Positions 57,352 through 64,000 of a DNA stretch of 64,000 bases are shown in pieces (position 1 is the stretch's first letter; each line of letters starts with the position of its first letter). The notes beneath the pieces were generated by a model. The model did not search any database. It had not been told where the DNA came from and saw nothing but the letters and a program-made list of their open reading frames with translations. Source of the DNA: Tomitella cavernea (GTDB taxonomy: Bacteria > Actinomycetota > Actinomycetes > Mycobacteriales > Mycobacteriaceae); NCBI RefSeq assembly GCF_016599145.1, contig NZ_JAENKO010000007.1:1-64000 (forward strand). Reading direction: 5' to 3'. The position numbers and the translations under genes are program-made.

Positions 57352-58050
57352 CGCGTGCAAAACGTTCCCGCCGTCCGCGTGCAGGCGGTCGACCATGTGG
57401 TGCGCATCGACCCGCAGCTGGCGGCGCGTGTGGGCGCCGGGCTCGGGATCGAGGTGGACGGTGGTCAGGGACGTGCTCCGGCGACGGCGGAGACCTCTCC
57501 CGCTCTTTCGCGCAGGCGGGTACGGGCAACGGCCGGCTCGATGGCCGGAAGGTGGCGTTTCTGGTGGCGGACGGGACCGACGCCGGTCCCCTCGAGCAGC
57601 TGAAGGACGCATTGCGGGAGCGCGGCGCCGTTCCCGAGGTCCTCGCGTTCGCCGATTCGCCCGTACGGACGGCCGGCGGGGGCTCGATGGACGTCGATCG
57701 CGCGGTCAGCACGATGGCCTCGGTGCTGTACGACGCGGTGGTCGTACCCGGAGGCACGGATGCGGCCGGAGCGTTCTCGCAGGACGGCTACGTGATGCAT
57801 TTCATCGCCGAGGCGTACAAGCACCTCAAGCCCATCGCGGCCTTGGACACGGGGATCGGACTGCTGAACACCGCCTGTCGGCGTCGATGTCGCCGGCAGC
57901 ACGGACAGCGGGGATGCGGTGACGGTGGACGGAATCGTCACGCACAGCGCTGACGGCGAGGAGCTGCCGGTCGGATTCATCGCGGCATTCACCGATGCGC
58001 TGGCCAGGCACCGCGGGTGGACCCGCTCGGTCGATTCCATCCCGGCCTGA
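57352..58050 (+). pseudogene. Large-subunit catalase (KatE-type), C-terminal remnant
   Basis: Only the end of an HPII-type catalase remains; the heme domain is absent. Three pieces can be joined: VPAVRVQAVDHVVRIDPQLAARV to ETSPALS in one frame (to about 57503), then DGRKVAFLVADGTDAG to GIGLLNTA in the frame one base back (to about 57875), then VGVDVAGSTDSGDAV to the stop at 58050 back in the first frame. The second and third pieces are the class-I-amidotransferase-like C-terminal domain of such catalases. The two shifts cancel (one base lost near 57505, one extra T at 57876). No start codon or ribosome site is convincing, and the csbD promoter region overlaps the left end. Confidence 0.75.
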
Positions 58051-58095
58051 CCGGCCGGAACCGTCGCCCGGTCGATGAGAACCCGGTCGACGAAT

Positions 58096-58129
58096 AAGGG
58101 GCCTGCGCGTGCCGGCGCGCAGGCCCCTT
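58096..58129. terminator. Intrinsic terminator, bidirectional
   Basis: A perfect 14-bp stem AAGGGGCCTGCGCG / CGCGCAGGCCCCTT with a six-base loop and short T/A-rich ends on both sides, between the catalase remnant and the convergent ferritin-like gene. Confidence 0.88.
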
Positions 58130-58194
58130 CTTCGTGTTCGCGGTTCCGCGAGGTTGTCCTGTCCCAGGCCGCTGCCGGGGCGTGACGATCCGGT

Positions 58195-58728
58195 TCACAT
58201 GCCCAGCAGGTCGCTGAGATCGTCGGCGTGCTCCTCCTCTTCCTCGAGGATGGACTCCATGACGCGGCGCGTCGTGGGGTCCGCGTCGCCGATCCATCGC
58301 GCTATCTCCTGATACGTGGTGATCACGATGCGTTCGGCGACGAGATTCTCCCGCAGCATGCGCTCCAGGTCCGTCGGGTCGGTCGCCACATAGTCGGTGT
58401 GGCTCCGCTCGGTGAGCGTGGCGGGGTTCATGTCAGGCGTACCGCCGAGCTGGTTGATCCTCTCGGCTGCGCGCTGGCCGTGCTGCAACTCTTCGGCGGC
58501 ATGTTCGGCGAACTCCGCCGCGACCTGCGCACGGTCGATCCCGGAGGCCACGATCGCGTTCTGGCTGTAGCGCAGGTGGCAGACGATCTCCGTCGCGACC
58601 ACCTGGTTGAGGATGTCGATGAGGCGCTCGAGGTCCAAGGCGTTGCCCGAGGTGACAGCACCTTCATCGATCTTCTGGCGGGCCTCGTCGCGGATGCGGG
58701 AAATATCGAGCTCGAACGTGTCGGTCAT
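58195..58728 (-). CDS. Ferritin-like (bacterioferritin/Dps-type) diiron protein
   Basis: A 177-residue four-helix-bundle protein. Iron-ligand candidates are visible: E and H in EIVCHLRY and EFAEHAAEELQHGQRAA, and later EEEEEHADDL. It stores iron or protects against peroxide; whether it forms a 24-mer cage or a 12-mer cannot be told. The ATG at 58728 follows GGGAGG; the frame continues upstream past the promoter. It has a perfect SigF-type promoter and is divergent from the hemerythrin gene, which has one too. Confidence 0.85.
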   Translation of the reverse strand: MTDTFELDISRIRDEARQKIDEGAVTSGNALDLERLIDILNQVVATEIVCHLRYSQNAIVASGIDRAQVAAEFAEHAAEELQHGQRAAERINQLGGTPDMNPATLTERSHTDYVATDPTDLERMLRENLVAERIVITTYQEIARWIGDADPTTRRVMESILEEEEEHADDLSDLLGM

Positions 58729-58764
58729 TGCGGTTCCTCCCAAGGTCGGGGATTCGGCGGCCGT

Positions 58765-58789
58765 GTACCCCGCCAAGCGTGGCGGAAAC
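58765..58789 (-). promoter_or_regulatory. SigF-type promoter for the ferritin-like gene
   Basis: Minus strand GTTT (58786-58789), 15-base spacer, GGGTAC (58765-58770); the ATG is 37 bases further on. Confidence 0.88.
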
Positions 58790-58905
58790 GGACAGCGTCA
58801 GGTGCGTCCGTGCAGAGCCCGTGGCACACCCGCTGCCCAGGGCTTGGTCGTGGCCGCGTCACGTGTGTATGCCGACCACATCAGCGCGTTCTTCGCGTCG
58901 TGGCC

Positions 58906-58930
58906 GTTTGCCCGCACTGCGCCCGGGTAA
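58906..58930 (+). promoter_or_regulatory. SigF-type promoter for the hemerythrin gene
   Basis: GTTT (58906-58909), 15-base spacer, GGGTAA (58925-58930); the ATG at 58970 is 40 bases downstream. Confidence 0.88.
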
Positions 58931-58969
58931 CCGTAGGTCTGCGTTCCGACGACCACGAGGAGGAAGCCG

Positions 58970-59526
58970 ATGAACGCATTGGAGATGCTGCGGAAAGACC
59001 ATGCGGCCGTGCTCGACAGGTTGTGGGAGAGCGCCGCCGACGACCACGATTCCAAAAAGAGCGCATGAGGCTCGCCACCACGAGGGTGATCGCGGAGTCG
59101 CAACACGAGACCGCGGAGGAGCGGGTGTTCTGGCCGGCGGTGCGCCGAATGGTCGACGGCGGTGACGAGCTGGCGGTCACCGCCCTCGGACCGGAAGCGG
59201 ACGGCACGGGGTTGCTGCAGAAGATCGGGAAGGGCGACGCCGGCACCGAGGAGTTCGAGCAGGCCATGTCCGAGTTCGACACGGCGGCGCGCGAACACAT
59301 CGAATTCGAAGAGAGCCGGGTGTGGCCGCCGCTGCGCGGAGCGGCGAACGGACAGCAACTAGCGGCCATCGGCGAGCACCTGAACATGGCGAAGCGGACT
59401 GCGCCGACGCGGCCGCACCCGCACACGCCCTCGACCACGGGCGTCCAGGAGACCCTCGGCGCCGCCGTGTCCGCCGTCGACCGCGCTCGCGACGTTGTCA
59501 CCGGGCGCAAGAAGGACGCACCGTGA
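58970..59526 (+). pseudogene. Hemerythrin (HHE) domain protein, frame broken at an A5 run
   Basis: The ATG at 58970 follows GAGGAGGAAG and encodes MNALEMLRKDHAAVLDRLWESAADDHDS, the usual first helix with its iron-binding histidine. In this frame the sequence stops soon after the run AAAAAG (about 59055). In the frame one base back, the protein continues perfectly: KERMRLATTRVIAESQHETAEERVFWPAV, then AREHIEFEESRVWPPL and a polar tail to 59526. Adding one A, or a -1 ribosomal slip on the A run, restores a protein of about 185 residues. The promoter, ribosome site and both halves are intact, so this could be a sequencing error, a recent mutation or programmed frameshifting. HHE proteins bind O2, NO or iron through a diiron site. 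Confidence 0.75.
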
Positions 59527-59623
59527 GCGCGGCGTCCGCTGCCGGCTGCAGAGCCCGTGCGGTGGACCGCCGCGAGGCGTGGGCGCTTCTGAGACTTCGG
59601 AGAACGCGCGAAGGAGGATGGAG

Positions 59624-60475
59624 ATGACACAGAAGCATGCGCCGCACACGATCCCCTACCCGGGGCACACGTCCGAGATGGCGGAGGATCCCGCGGACGA
59701 GATGCGCGGCTACGAGGGCCGCGGCCTGCTGGAGGGGCGTCGCGCACTCATCACGGGCGGCGACTCGGGCATCGGCCGCGCGGTAGCGGTGGCCTTCGCG
59801 AAGGAAGGCGCCGACGTCGCCATCGCCTACCTGGAGGAGACCGACGACGCGCGCAGAACCTGCCGGTTGGTCGAGGAACAGGGGCGCCGGTGCGCCCCGC
59901 TCGAGGGGAACCTGGCCGACCCCGCGCACTGCCGGTCCGTCGTCGGCCGCACCGTGGAGGCGTTCGGCGGGGTGAACATCGTCGTCAACAACGCTGCCTA
60001 CCAGTTCCCCGCCGATGACCTGTCGGAGATCGGCGACGACCAGTGGCGGCACACGTTCGCCGTGAACATCGACAGCTTCTTCCATGTGACCAAGGCGGCG
60101 CTCGTGCACATGCAGTCCGGGGACGCGGTGATCAACACCGGATCCATCAACGGCCTGCGGGGCAACAAGACGCTGATCGACTACTCGGCGACCAAGGGCG
60201 CGGTCCTGGCGTGGACCTACTCGATGGCGCAGTCGTTGACACCGCGGGGGATCCGGGTGAACTGCGTGGCGCCGGGGCCGGTGTGGACACCGCTGATTCC
60301 CGCGACCCTGCCGGCCGGAAAAGTAGACGCCTTCGGCACGGATGTCCCGATGGGCCGCGCGGCGCAGCCCGACGAGATCGCGCCGTCATACGTGTTTTTC
60401 GCGGCGCCGAGGCTCTCCTCCTACTACACGGGCGAGGTGCTTGTGCCCATCGGCGGGGAGACGCTGCCAGGCTGA
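59624..60475 (+). CDS. Short-chain dehydrogenase/reductase (YhdF/general stress protein 39 type)
   Basis: A 283-residue SDR with the N-terminal extension (TIPYPGHTSEM, DEMRGYEGRGLLEGRRALITGG) that marks the general-stress-protein-39 subgroup. Cofactor motif GGDSGIGRA near residue 44, NNAAYQ, catalytic NTGSINGL serine and YSATKGA tyrosine-lysine are intact. The ATG at 59624 has AAGGAGG six bases upstream; the ATG two codons earlier abuts it. Substrate unknown. It lies between the hemerythrin and ectoine hydroxylase genes on the same strand and may be transcribed with both. Confidence 0.88.
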   Translation: MTQKHAPHTIPYPGHTSEMAEDPADEMRGYEGRGLLEGRRALITGGDSGIGRAVAVAFAKEGADVAIAYLEETDDARRTCRLVEEQGRRCAPLEGNLADPAHCRSVVGRTVEAFGGVNIVVNNAAYQFPADDLSEIGDDQWRHTFAVNIDSFFHVTKAALVHMQSGDAVINTGSINGLRGNKTLIDYSATKGAVLAWTYSMAQSLTPRGIRVNCVAPGPVWTPLIPATLPAGKVDAFGTDVPMGRAAQPDEIAPSYVFFAAPRLSSYYTGEVLVPIGGETLPG

Positions 60476-60561
60476 GGGGATCGCAGGCGCGTTTCGCGGC
60501 GCTGGGACGGCGCGGCGGCCACGACGAGACCAGTACAGGGATCGAATGACAGGAGATGCAG

Positions 60562-61536
60562 GTGACCGGTAAGTCTGACGCCGCACACGAGCATGAGGAT
60601 GTGGACAAGGATCTCTACCCCACGCGGACCGGCGAGGGCGAAGCCGAACCGTTCGTACGTCGGGACCCCGTGGTGCACTCGCCCAACCAGGAGCGCTGGG
60701 ACGGCCCGCTCGGCGAGGACATGCTGTCGCGCTACGAGCGGGACGGCTTCCTCTGGTTCGAGGGGTTCTACTCCCAGGAGCGTGTGCATCCGTTTTTCGA
60801 CGAGCTCCGGGAGATGGCCGCGGACACAGAATTCATGGACTCCGAGGGCCTCATCACCGACCCGGACTCGGGCGAGATCAGGTCGGTGTTCGGCATGCAC
60901 CGGATCTCCGAGTACTTCAGCGAGCTGACGCGGGACCCGCGCATCCTCGGGATGGTGCGGCAGCTGCTGGGCGGCGACGTGTATATCCACCAGTCGAGGA
61001 TCAACGACAAATACGGCTTCAAGGGCAGCGGGTTCGAGTGGCACTCCGATTTCGAAACCTGGCATTCGGAGGACGGCATGCCCAGGATGCGTGCGTTGTC
61101 GGCCTCCCTGCTCCTCACTGACAACAACGAGTTCAACGGGCCGCTCATGCTGATCCCCGGTTCGCACCAGTACTTCGTCCCGTCTGCGGGCGAGACTCCT
61201 GAAGGCAACTGGAAGGACTCGCTCAAAGACCAGCGGCTGGGGGTGCCGGACAAGGCGACCCTGCGGAAGCTGGCGGCCAAAGACGGGATACAAGCGCCGA
61301 AAGGCGGGCCGGGGTCGCTGCTTCTGTTCGAGTGCAACACTCTGCACGCATCGAACAAGAACATGTCGCCGTGGCCGCGGTCGAACCTGTTCTTCGTCTA
61401 CAACAGCGTCGACAACACGCCGGTCGATCCCTACTGCGGGAACCGGCCACGTCCGGGGTTCCTGGCCGAGCGTGAGGAATTCGATCCGCTGACGATGGCT
61501 CCGAACGGCCACCTGCCCTGGACGGCGAAGCTCTGA
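60562..61536 (+). CDS. ectD: Ectoine hydroxylase
   Basis: Fe(II)/2-oxoglutarate dioxygenase converting ectoine to 5-hydroxyectoine, an osmo- and thermoprotectant. The diagnostic stretch from F158 to R176 (FEWHSDFETWH...GMPRMR) is intact, with iron ligands H161, D163 and H262, and PGSHQYFVPS around 199-208. Length 324 is normal. The GTG at 60562 is chosen because AGGAG lies six bases before it; the ATG at 60556 abuts that site. ectABC are not in the window, so ectoine must be made elsewhere in the genome or imported. Confidence 0.93.
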   Translation: MTGKSDAAHEHEDVDKDLYPTRTGEGEAEPFVRRDPVVHSPNQERWDGPLGEDMLSRYERDGFLWFEGFYSQERVHPFFDELREMAADTEFMDSEGLITDPDSGEIRSVFGMHRISEYFSELTRDPRILGMVRQLLGGDVYIHQSRINDKYGFKGSGFEWHSDFETWHSEDGMPRMRALSASLLLTDNNEFNGPLMLIPGSHQYFVPSAGETPEGNWKDSLKDQRLGVPDKATLRKLAAKDGIQAPKGGPGSLLLFECNTLHASNKNMSPWPRSNLFFVYNSVDNTPVDPYCGNRPRPGFLAEREEFDPLTMAPNGHLPWTAKL

Positions 61537-61739
61537 CGAAGTGACGGAGCCGCGACCGCCGGCGCGAGGCATCCGGTGCCACCCGGTGCGCCGCTGTCCG
61601 TCGATTCCCGTACGTGCATAGACGAGCCCCGCGCCGGCCGGGAGCGTGGATGAAGTCGGCCCGGATTGCCAACAGAATGCGGACGCTCGTGTATTACACG
61701 GTCCGCGCCGCCCCAAGCTGCAGGCGGTCGTGAGAGGAC

Positions 61740-62096
61740 TCAACCCATGAGTGCACCACCCGCGGAGGCGACGAAAACCAGCATGACGGCGAACAAGAAC
61801 CACCCGACTCCCAGCCAGACCATCCACGGACCGCGGCGGCGCCACACCAGCAGGGTGCGGATGAACGCGGTGATCCCGCCCAGAGCGATTATCGCCGGCG
61901 GAACATAGATCATCACGTACTGGGCGGCGGACAAGCAGCCCGCAGTACCGTCGTCGCAGTGCACCGGTCTCCCCCACGACATCGCGGCGGTCACGGCGAG
62001 GACGATCAACGCGCCGATCACGACCGTGGCCCCGTAGATCACCGCGCCGCGCAATACGCGCGAGGACACCGGTGTCCGCTCGATACCCCAGCCCAT
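61740..62096 (-). CDS. Small integral membrane protein
   Basis: A 118-residue protein with three transmembrane helices (about 15-38, 57-78, 92-114) and two cysteines in the first loop (HCDDGTAGCLS) that could form an exported disulfide. No family recognised. Upstream on the minus strand lies GGGTAT (62139-62144) without a good -35, and a GGGTGC/GCACCC hairpin (62123-62136) in the leader. Convergent with ectD. Confidence 0.7.
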   Translation of the reverse strand: MGWGIERTPVSSRVLRGAVIYGATVVIGALIVLAVTAAMSWGRPVHCDDGTAGCLSAAQYVMIYVPPAIIALGGITAFIRTLLVWRRRGPWMVWLGVGWFLFAVMLVFVASAGGALMG

Positions 62097-62245
62097 GGCC
62101 GCATCACCTTCGCTTCCCTCGAGGGTGCTTGCACCCGTATACCCACATCAGTACCACCTACCGGGCCCATCCCGGTCCCCCCTCGGCATTCCGCCCGGAG
62201 TGACCCGTCATCGGAACTCATGACGGTGATGCCGGCCGCGTGATC

Positions 62246-62271
62246 GGTTTGCGGGACCTCCGTGCGGGTAG
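62246..62271 (+). promoter_or_regulatory. SigF-type promoter for the 84-residue acidic protein gene
   Basis: GGTTT (62246-62250), 15-base spacer, GGGTAG (62266-62271); the ATG at 62314 is 43 bases downstream. Exact consensus. Confidence 0.88.
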
Positions 62272-62313
62272 TAGTCAAGAGTCATTCGAATCGACTACCC
62301 GGGAGGTGTGGTG

Positions 62314-62568
62314 ATGACCGAGGAGCCGCGCAGCGACGACGCTCGCGACCGCGAACGGGACAACGAAGACAGGAGCCCGCTGGACAGCGGAGACACCCCG
62401 ACGAATCCTGAGAAGGACACCCGGCACCGTGACGAGCGGCTGCGCGACCTCGTCGACCGCATGGAGGAGGACGTCGAAGCGGAGCGCCGCCATGACGATG
62501 TACGCGGAAACGTCGGTGAGCGAGAGGAGACGACCCTCGTCGAACCGGACGACCAGGCGCCCGACTGA
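62314..62568 (+). CDS. Small acidic hydrophilic protein
   Basis: An 84-residue protein rich in Asp, Glu and Arg with almost no hydrophobic core (RDRERDNEDRSPLDSGDTP, RLRDLVDRMEEDVEAERR). Probably disordered or a short coiled coil. No family recognised. Ribosome site GGGAGG eight bases before the ATG and a perfect SigF-type promoter make it a real gene despite its size. Confidence 0.75.
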   Translation: MTEEPRSDDARDRERDNEDRSPLDSGDTPTNPEKDTRHRDERLRDLVDRMEEDVEAERRHDDVRGNVGEREETTLVEPDDQAPD

Positions 62569-62621
62569 CGAACCGCTTGCGCTTGCATCCGGTGCGGCGT
62601 CCGTCGACCGGATGCGGGCGG

Positions 62622-62792
62622 TCAGGTCCAGGCGTTGCGTGCAGACCACGCCGTCCCAGTCGAAGCGCAGCTCGGGCATTGCACCGAATCGCCCACGGAC
62701 CAGCCGTTGAGACGACCCGCCTCACGGGCGGCGTCCATGCCGTCCGCGTGGGTTTCGAAGGCGCGTTCGCACTTCTCGCACCGCAATTGCAT
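62622..62792 (-). CDS. Small zinc-ribbon protein (56 residues)
   Basis: A short frame easily missed by length cut-offs. It begins MQLRCEKCERAFETHADGMDAA and has two CxxC pairs (C5/C8 and C39/C42), a one-zinc ribbon. GAGGAGGG precedes the ATG, and a perfect SigF-type promoter lies 54 bases upstream. Function unknown; possibly a stress-induced regulator or ribosome-associated protein. Convergent with the acidic protein gene. Confidence 0.78.
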   Translation of the reverse strand: MQLRCEKCERAFETHADGMDAAREAGRLNGWSVGDSVQCPSCASTGTAWSARNAWT

Positions 62793-62845
62793 TTGGTGAC
62801 CCTCCTCGCCTCCTGCGCCCGTACGGCCGGTACTGGCAACCTCGG

Positions 62846-62872
62846 ATACCCGCGTGACCCGGTGGCCAAACC
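62846..62872 (-). promoter_or_regulatory. SigF-type promoter for the zinc-ribbon gene
   Basis: Minus strand GGTTT (62868-62872), 16-base spacer, GGGTAT (62846-62851). Confidence 0.86.
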
Positions 62873-63234
62873 GGGCGTGGACGCGGGCCGCGCCGGCCGG
62901 TCGGAGGGACTCGCGGGGACCGTCAGCCGACAGATTGAAGTCGACGACCGTGGAAGGTAGCGTAGTCGATGCGTGGTGGAGGACACATCCGCCACTGCGA
63001 GGATAAGTTACCGCACAGGAAGCGACTGCAAACGGACTTGCAGGGTCGGAAGTCGCGACGCATTGTTCCCGCGCGACGTTCTGCGTGTCCGACGTTTTCG
63101 AACATCGAAACCAATAAAATCACCCGTTGCCCATCGTTGTTCGCCTGGACGTCGTCATCAGGGCGCGATCGGCGGGAAGCTCCGCACCTCGGCCTCCCCG
63201 GCGGCACCGTCCAGTCGCATTGGATCGGGGTTCC
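62873..63234. other. Non-coding region upstream of the STAS gene
   Basis: 362 bases without a credible gene, locally AT-richer than its flanks. Two small dyads are visible: TGCAA/TTGCA (63027-63042) and TTTCG/CGAAA (63096-63110). Both could be operators for the STAS gene. No SigF-type promoter was found here. Confidence 0.5.
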
Positions 63235-63699
63235 ATGCCACACACGAAGATGCCGTCGAATTCGCCTATCCGGCGATATGAAATCGACCTCAATATCGTC
63301 CGCATCGTCCGCGCAGCGTCCCGGTTCTCATCTGCGCCAGGTTTGCAGATCGTCGCGGGCGGGGCTCCATCGCGCCCCGAGATTCCTGTCGTCGCTGTAT
63401 CCGGCGAGGTGGACGCGAGGTCTTCGGCGGCTTTCGCCGCAGCGCTGCAGGCGCTGGCGGATGCTCGCGAAGGGGGCGTCGTGATGGACCTGTCCGGCGT
63501 CGAATTCATCGACAGCAGCGGCCTCGCCGCGCTGATCGACTTCGGCACGGTGATGCGCGACCGGAATCTCACGTGGTCGCTGTGCGCGTTGCGCTCGGTC
63601 GCACGTCCACTGCGGATACTGGACGAACACATGGGGCGACTCATCGTGGACGACATCGGAGACGCGGTCGCATCGGTCCGCGGGAACGACGGACGGTAG
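63235..63699 (+). CDS. STAS-domain anti-sigma factor antagonist
   Basis: A 154-residue protein whose last 110 residues are a STAS domain (VVAVSGEVDARSSAAFAAAL, VMDLSGVEFIDSSGLAALI). The serine S94 in DSSG is the expected phosphorylation site of a partner-switch antagonist: unphosphorylated protein binds an RsbW-type kinase and frees the sigma factor. The first 40 residues are polar and not part of the domain. The ATG at 63235 has GGGG upstream; start choice is uncertain. It is convergent with the sigma factor gene at the window edge, a strong hint for a functional pair. Confidence 0.85.
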   Translation: MPHTKMPSNSPIRRYEIDLNIVRIVRAASRFSSAPGLQIVAGGAPSRPEIPVVAVSGEVDARSSAAFAAALQALADAREGGVVMDLSGVEFIDSSGLAALIDFGTVMRDRNLTWSLCALRSVARPLRILDEHMGRLIVDDIGDAVASVRGNDGR

Positions 63700-63740
63700 C
63701 TGCCAGGTCTAGCAGCGGGCGCCAGTGGCCTCGCGCATCG

Positions 63741-64000
63741 TTACTGCTCGCGGAGTTCCTCCCGCAATTGGCTTAGCGTGCGCGCCAGAATCCGTGAGAC
63801 GTGCATCTGCGACAAGCCTACGCGCCCCGCGATCTGGCTCTGCGTCATCTCGCCGAAGAACCGGAGCATGAGAATCCGGCGTTCGCGCGGGGGCAGGACG
63901 TCGAGGTACGGCTTGACCGCCACGTACCCTTCGACGTTGTCGAGTTCGGGATCCTCATCCCCCACCACGTCACTCAGACTGATTCCATCGGTTCCGGCCG
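63741..64000 (-). CDS. sigF: SigF/SigB/SigG-type RNA polymerase sigma factor, C-terminal part
   Basis: The last 86 codons are visible; the 5' part lies beyond the right edge. The sequence contains region 4 with LPPRERRILMLRFFGEMTQSQIAGRVGLSQMHVSRILARTLSQLRE, in particular the FFG-MTQSQIA-SQMHVSR pattern of the stress/sporulation SigB/SigF/SigG subfamily. This region recognises the -35 element (GGTTT/GTTT in mycobacterial SigF). The matching promoters throughout the preceding 30 kb make this the likely controlling sigma factor. The usual anti-sigma kinase gene, if linked, would be outside the window. Confidence 0.88.
   Translation of the reverse strand, partial: AGTDGISLSDVVGDEDPELDNVEGYVAVKPYLDVLPPRERRILMLRFFGEMTQSQIAGRVGLSQMHVSRILARTLSQLREELREQ

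Overview
The window is about 64 kb of very GC-rich DNA with dense, often overlapping genes, GTG starts and purine-rich ribosome binding sites. This is an actinobacterial chromosome. The left 31 kb follows the gene order of Mycobacterium tuberculosis Rv1711-Rv1713, Rv1822-Rv1832, Rv1836c, Rv1841c-Rv1847, Rv1854c and Rv2597-Rv2601. That points to the order Mycobacteriales, probably a non-Mycobacterium genus such as Tomitella, Gordonia, Dietzia or Williamsia. The genus cannot be fixed from this window. No insertion sequence, CRISPR array, prophage or integrase was seen.

Layout, left half. 1-3.3 kb: rluB-cmk-der, translationally coupled, then a tRNA-Pro(GGG) with its own terminator. 3.6-6.5 kb: a Nudix hydrolase, NADP-type glutamate dehydrogenase and a CDP-alcohol phosphatidyltransferase. 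6.5-15 kb: the conserved DUF881 / small basic protein / DUF881, gcvH, garA, ftsR-type MerR, DUF151 nuclease, second MerR (ResR-like) and gcvP block. 15-27 kb: a VWA protein, two CNNM/HlyC-type membrane proteins, guaB1, gnd, a BlaR-BlaI pair, a hotdog thioesterase and type II NADH dehydrogenase. 26.9-31.3 kb: a Clp-N-like protein and the cassette spermidine synthase-like / DUF350 / DUF4247 / DUF2617 / DUF4178.

Layout, right half. From about 32 kb to the right edge the content becomes accessory and stress-related: a GAF-ANTAR-STAS protein, DUF2795, an esterase and an enolase-superfamily enzyme (divergent), a holin-family/DUF3618 pair, a membrane hydrolase, a lipoprotein, a molybdopterin oxidoreductase fused to a b-type cytochrome, a pyruvate-oxidase-like TPP enzyme coupled to a D-lactate-dehydrogenase-like FAD/FeS protein, an MFS transporter with an added C-terminal domain, a GH15 glycosidase, DUF7218-SDR, a FUSC protein, CsbD, a ferritin-like protein, a hemerythrin, an SDR, ectoine hydroxylase, two small proteins, a STAS antagonist and, at the edge, the C-terminus of a SigF/SigB-type sigma factor. 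Three genes between 54 and 59.5 kb are broken: a zinc alcohol dehydrogenase, a catalase C-terminal remnant and the hemerythrin frame.

The main finding is that the right half looks like one regulon. Eight sites match GTTT-N15/16-GGGTA, the promoter known for mycobacterial SigF, and every one lies just upstream of a gene and points at it. Six or more weaker versions precede other genes there. I found none by eye in the first 31 kb. The sigma factor of the matching family and a STAS antagonist sit at the end of the same region. I infer a co-located general-stress (SigF-type) island for envelope, osmotic, iron/oxidative and overflow-metabolism stress. Another unusual feature is a glycine cleavage H protein whose N-terminus carries elastin-like VPGxG repeats encoded by a 15-bp tandem array.
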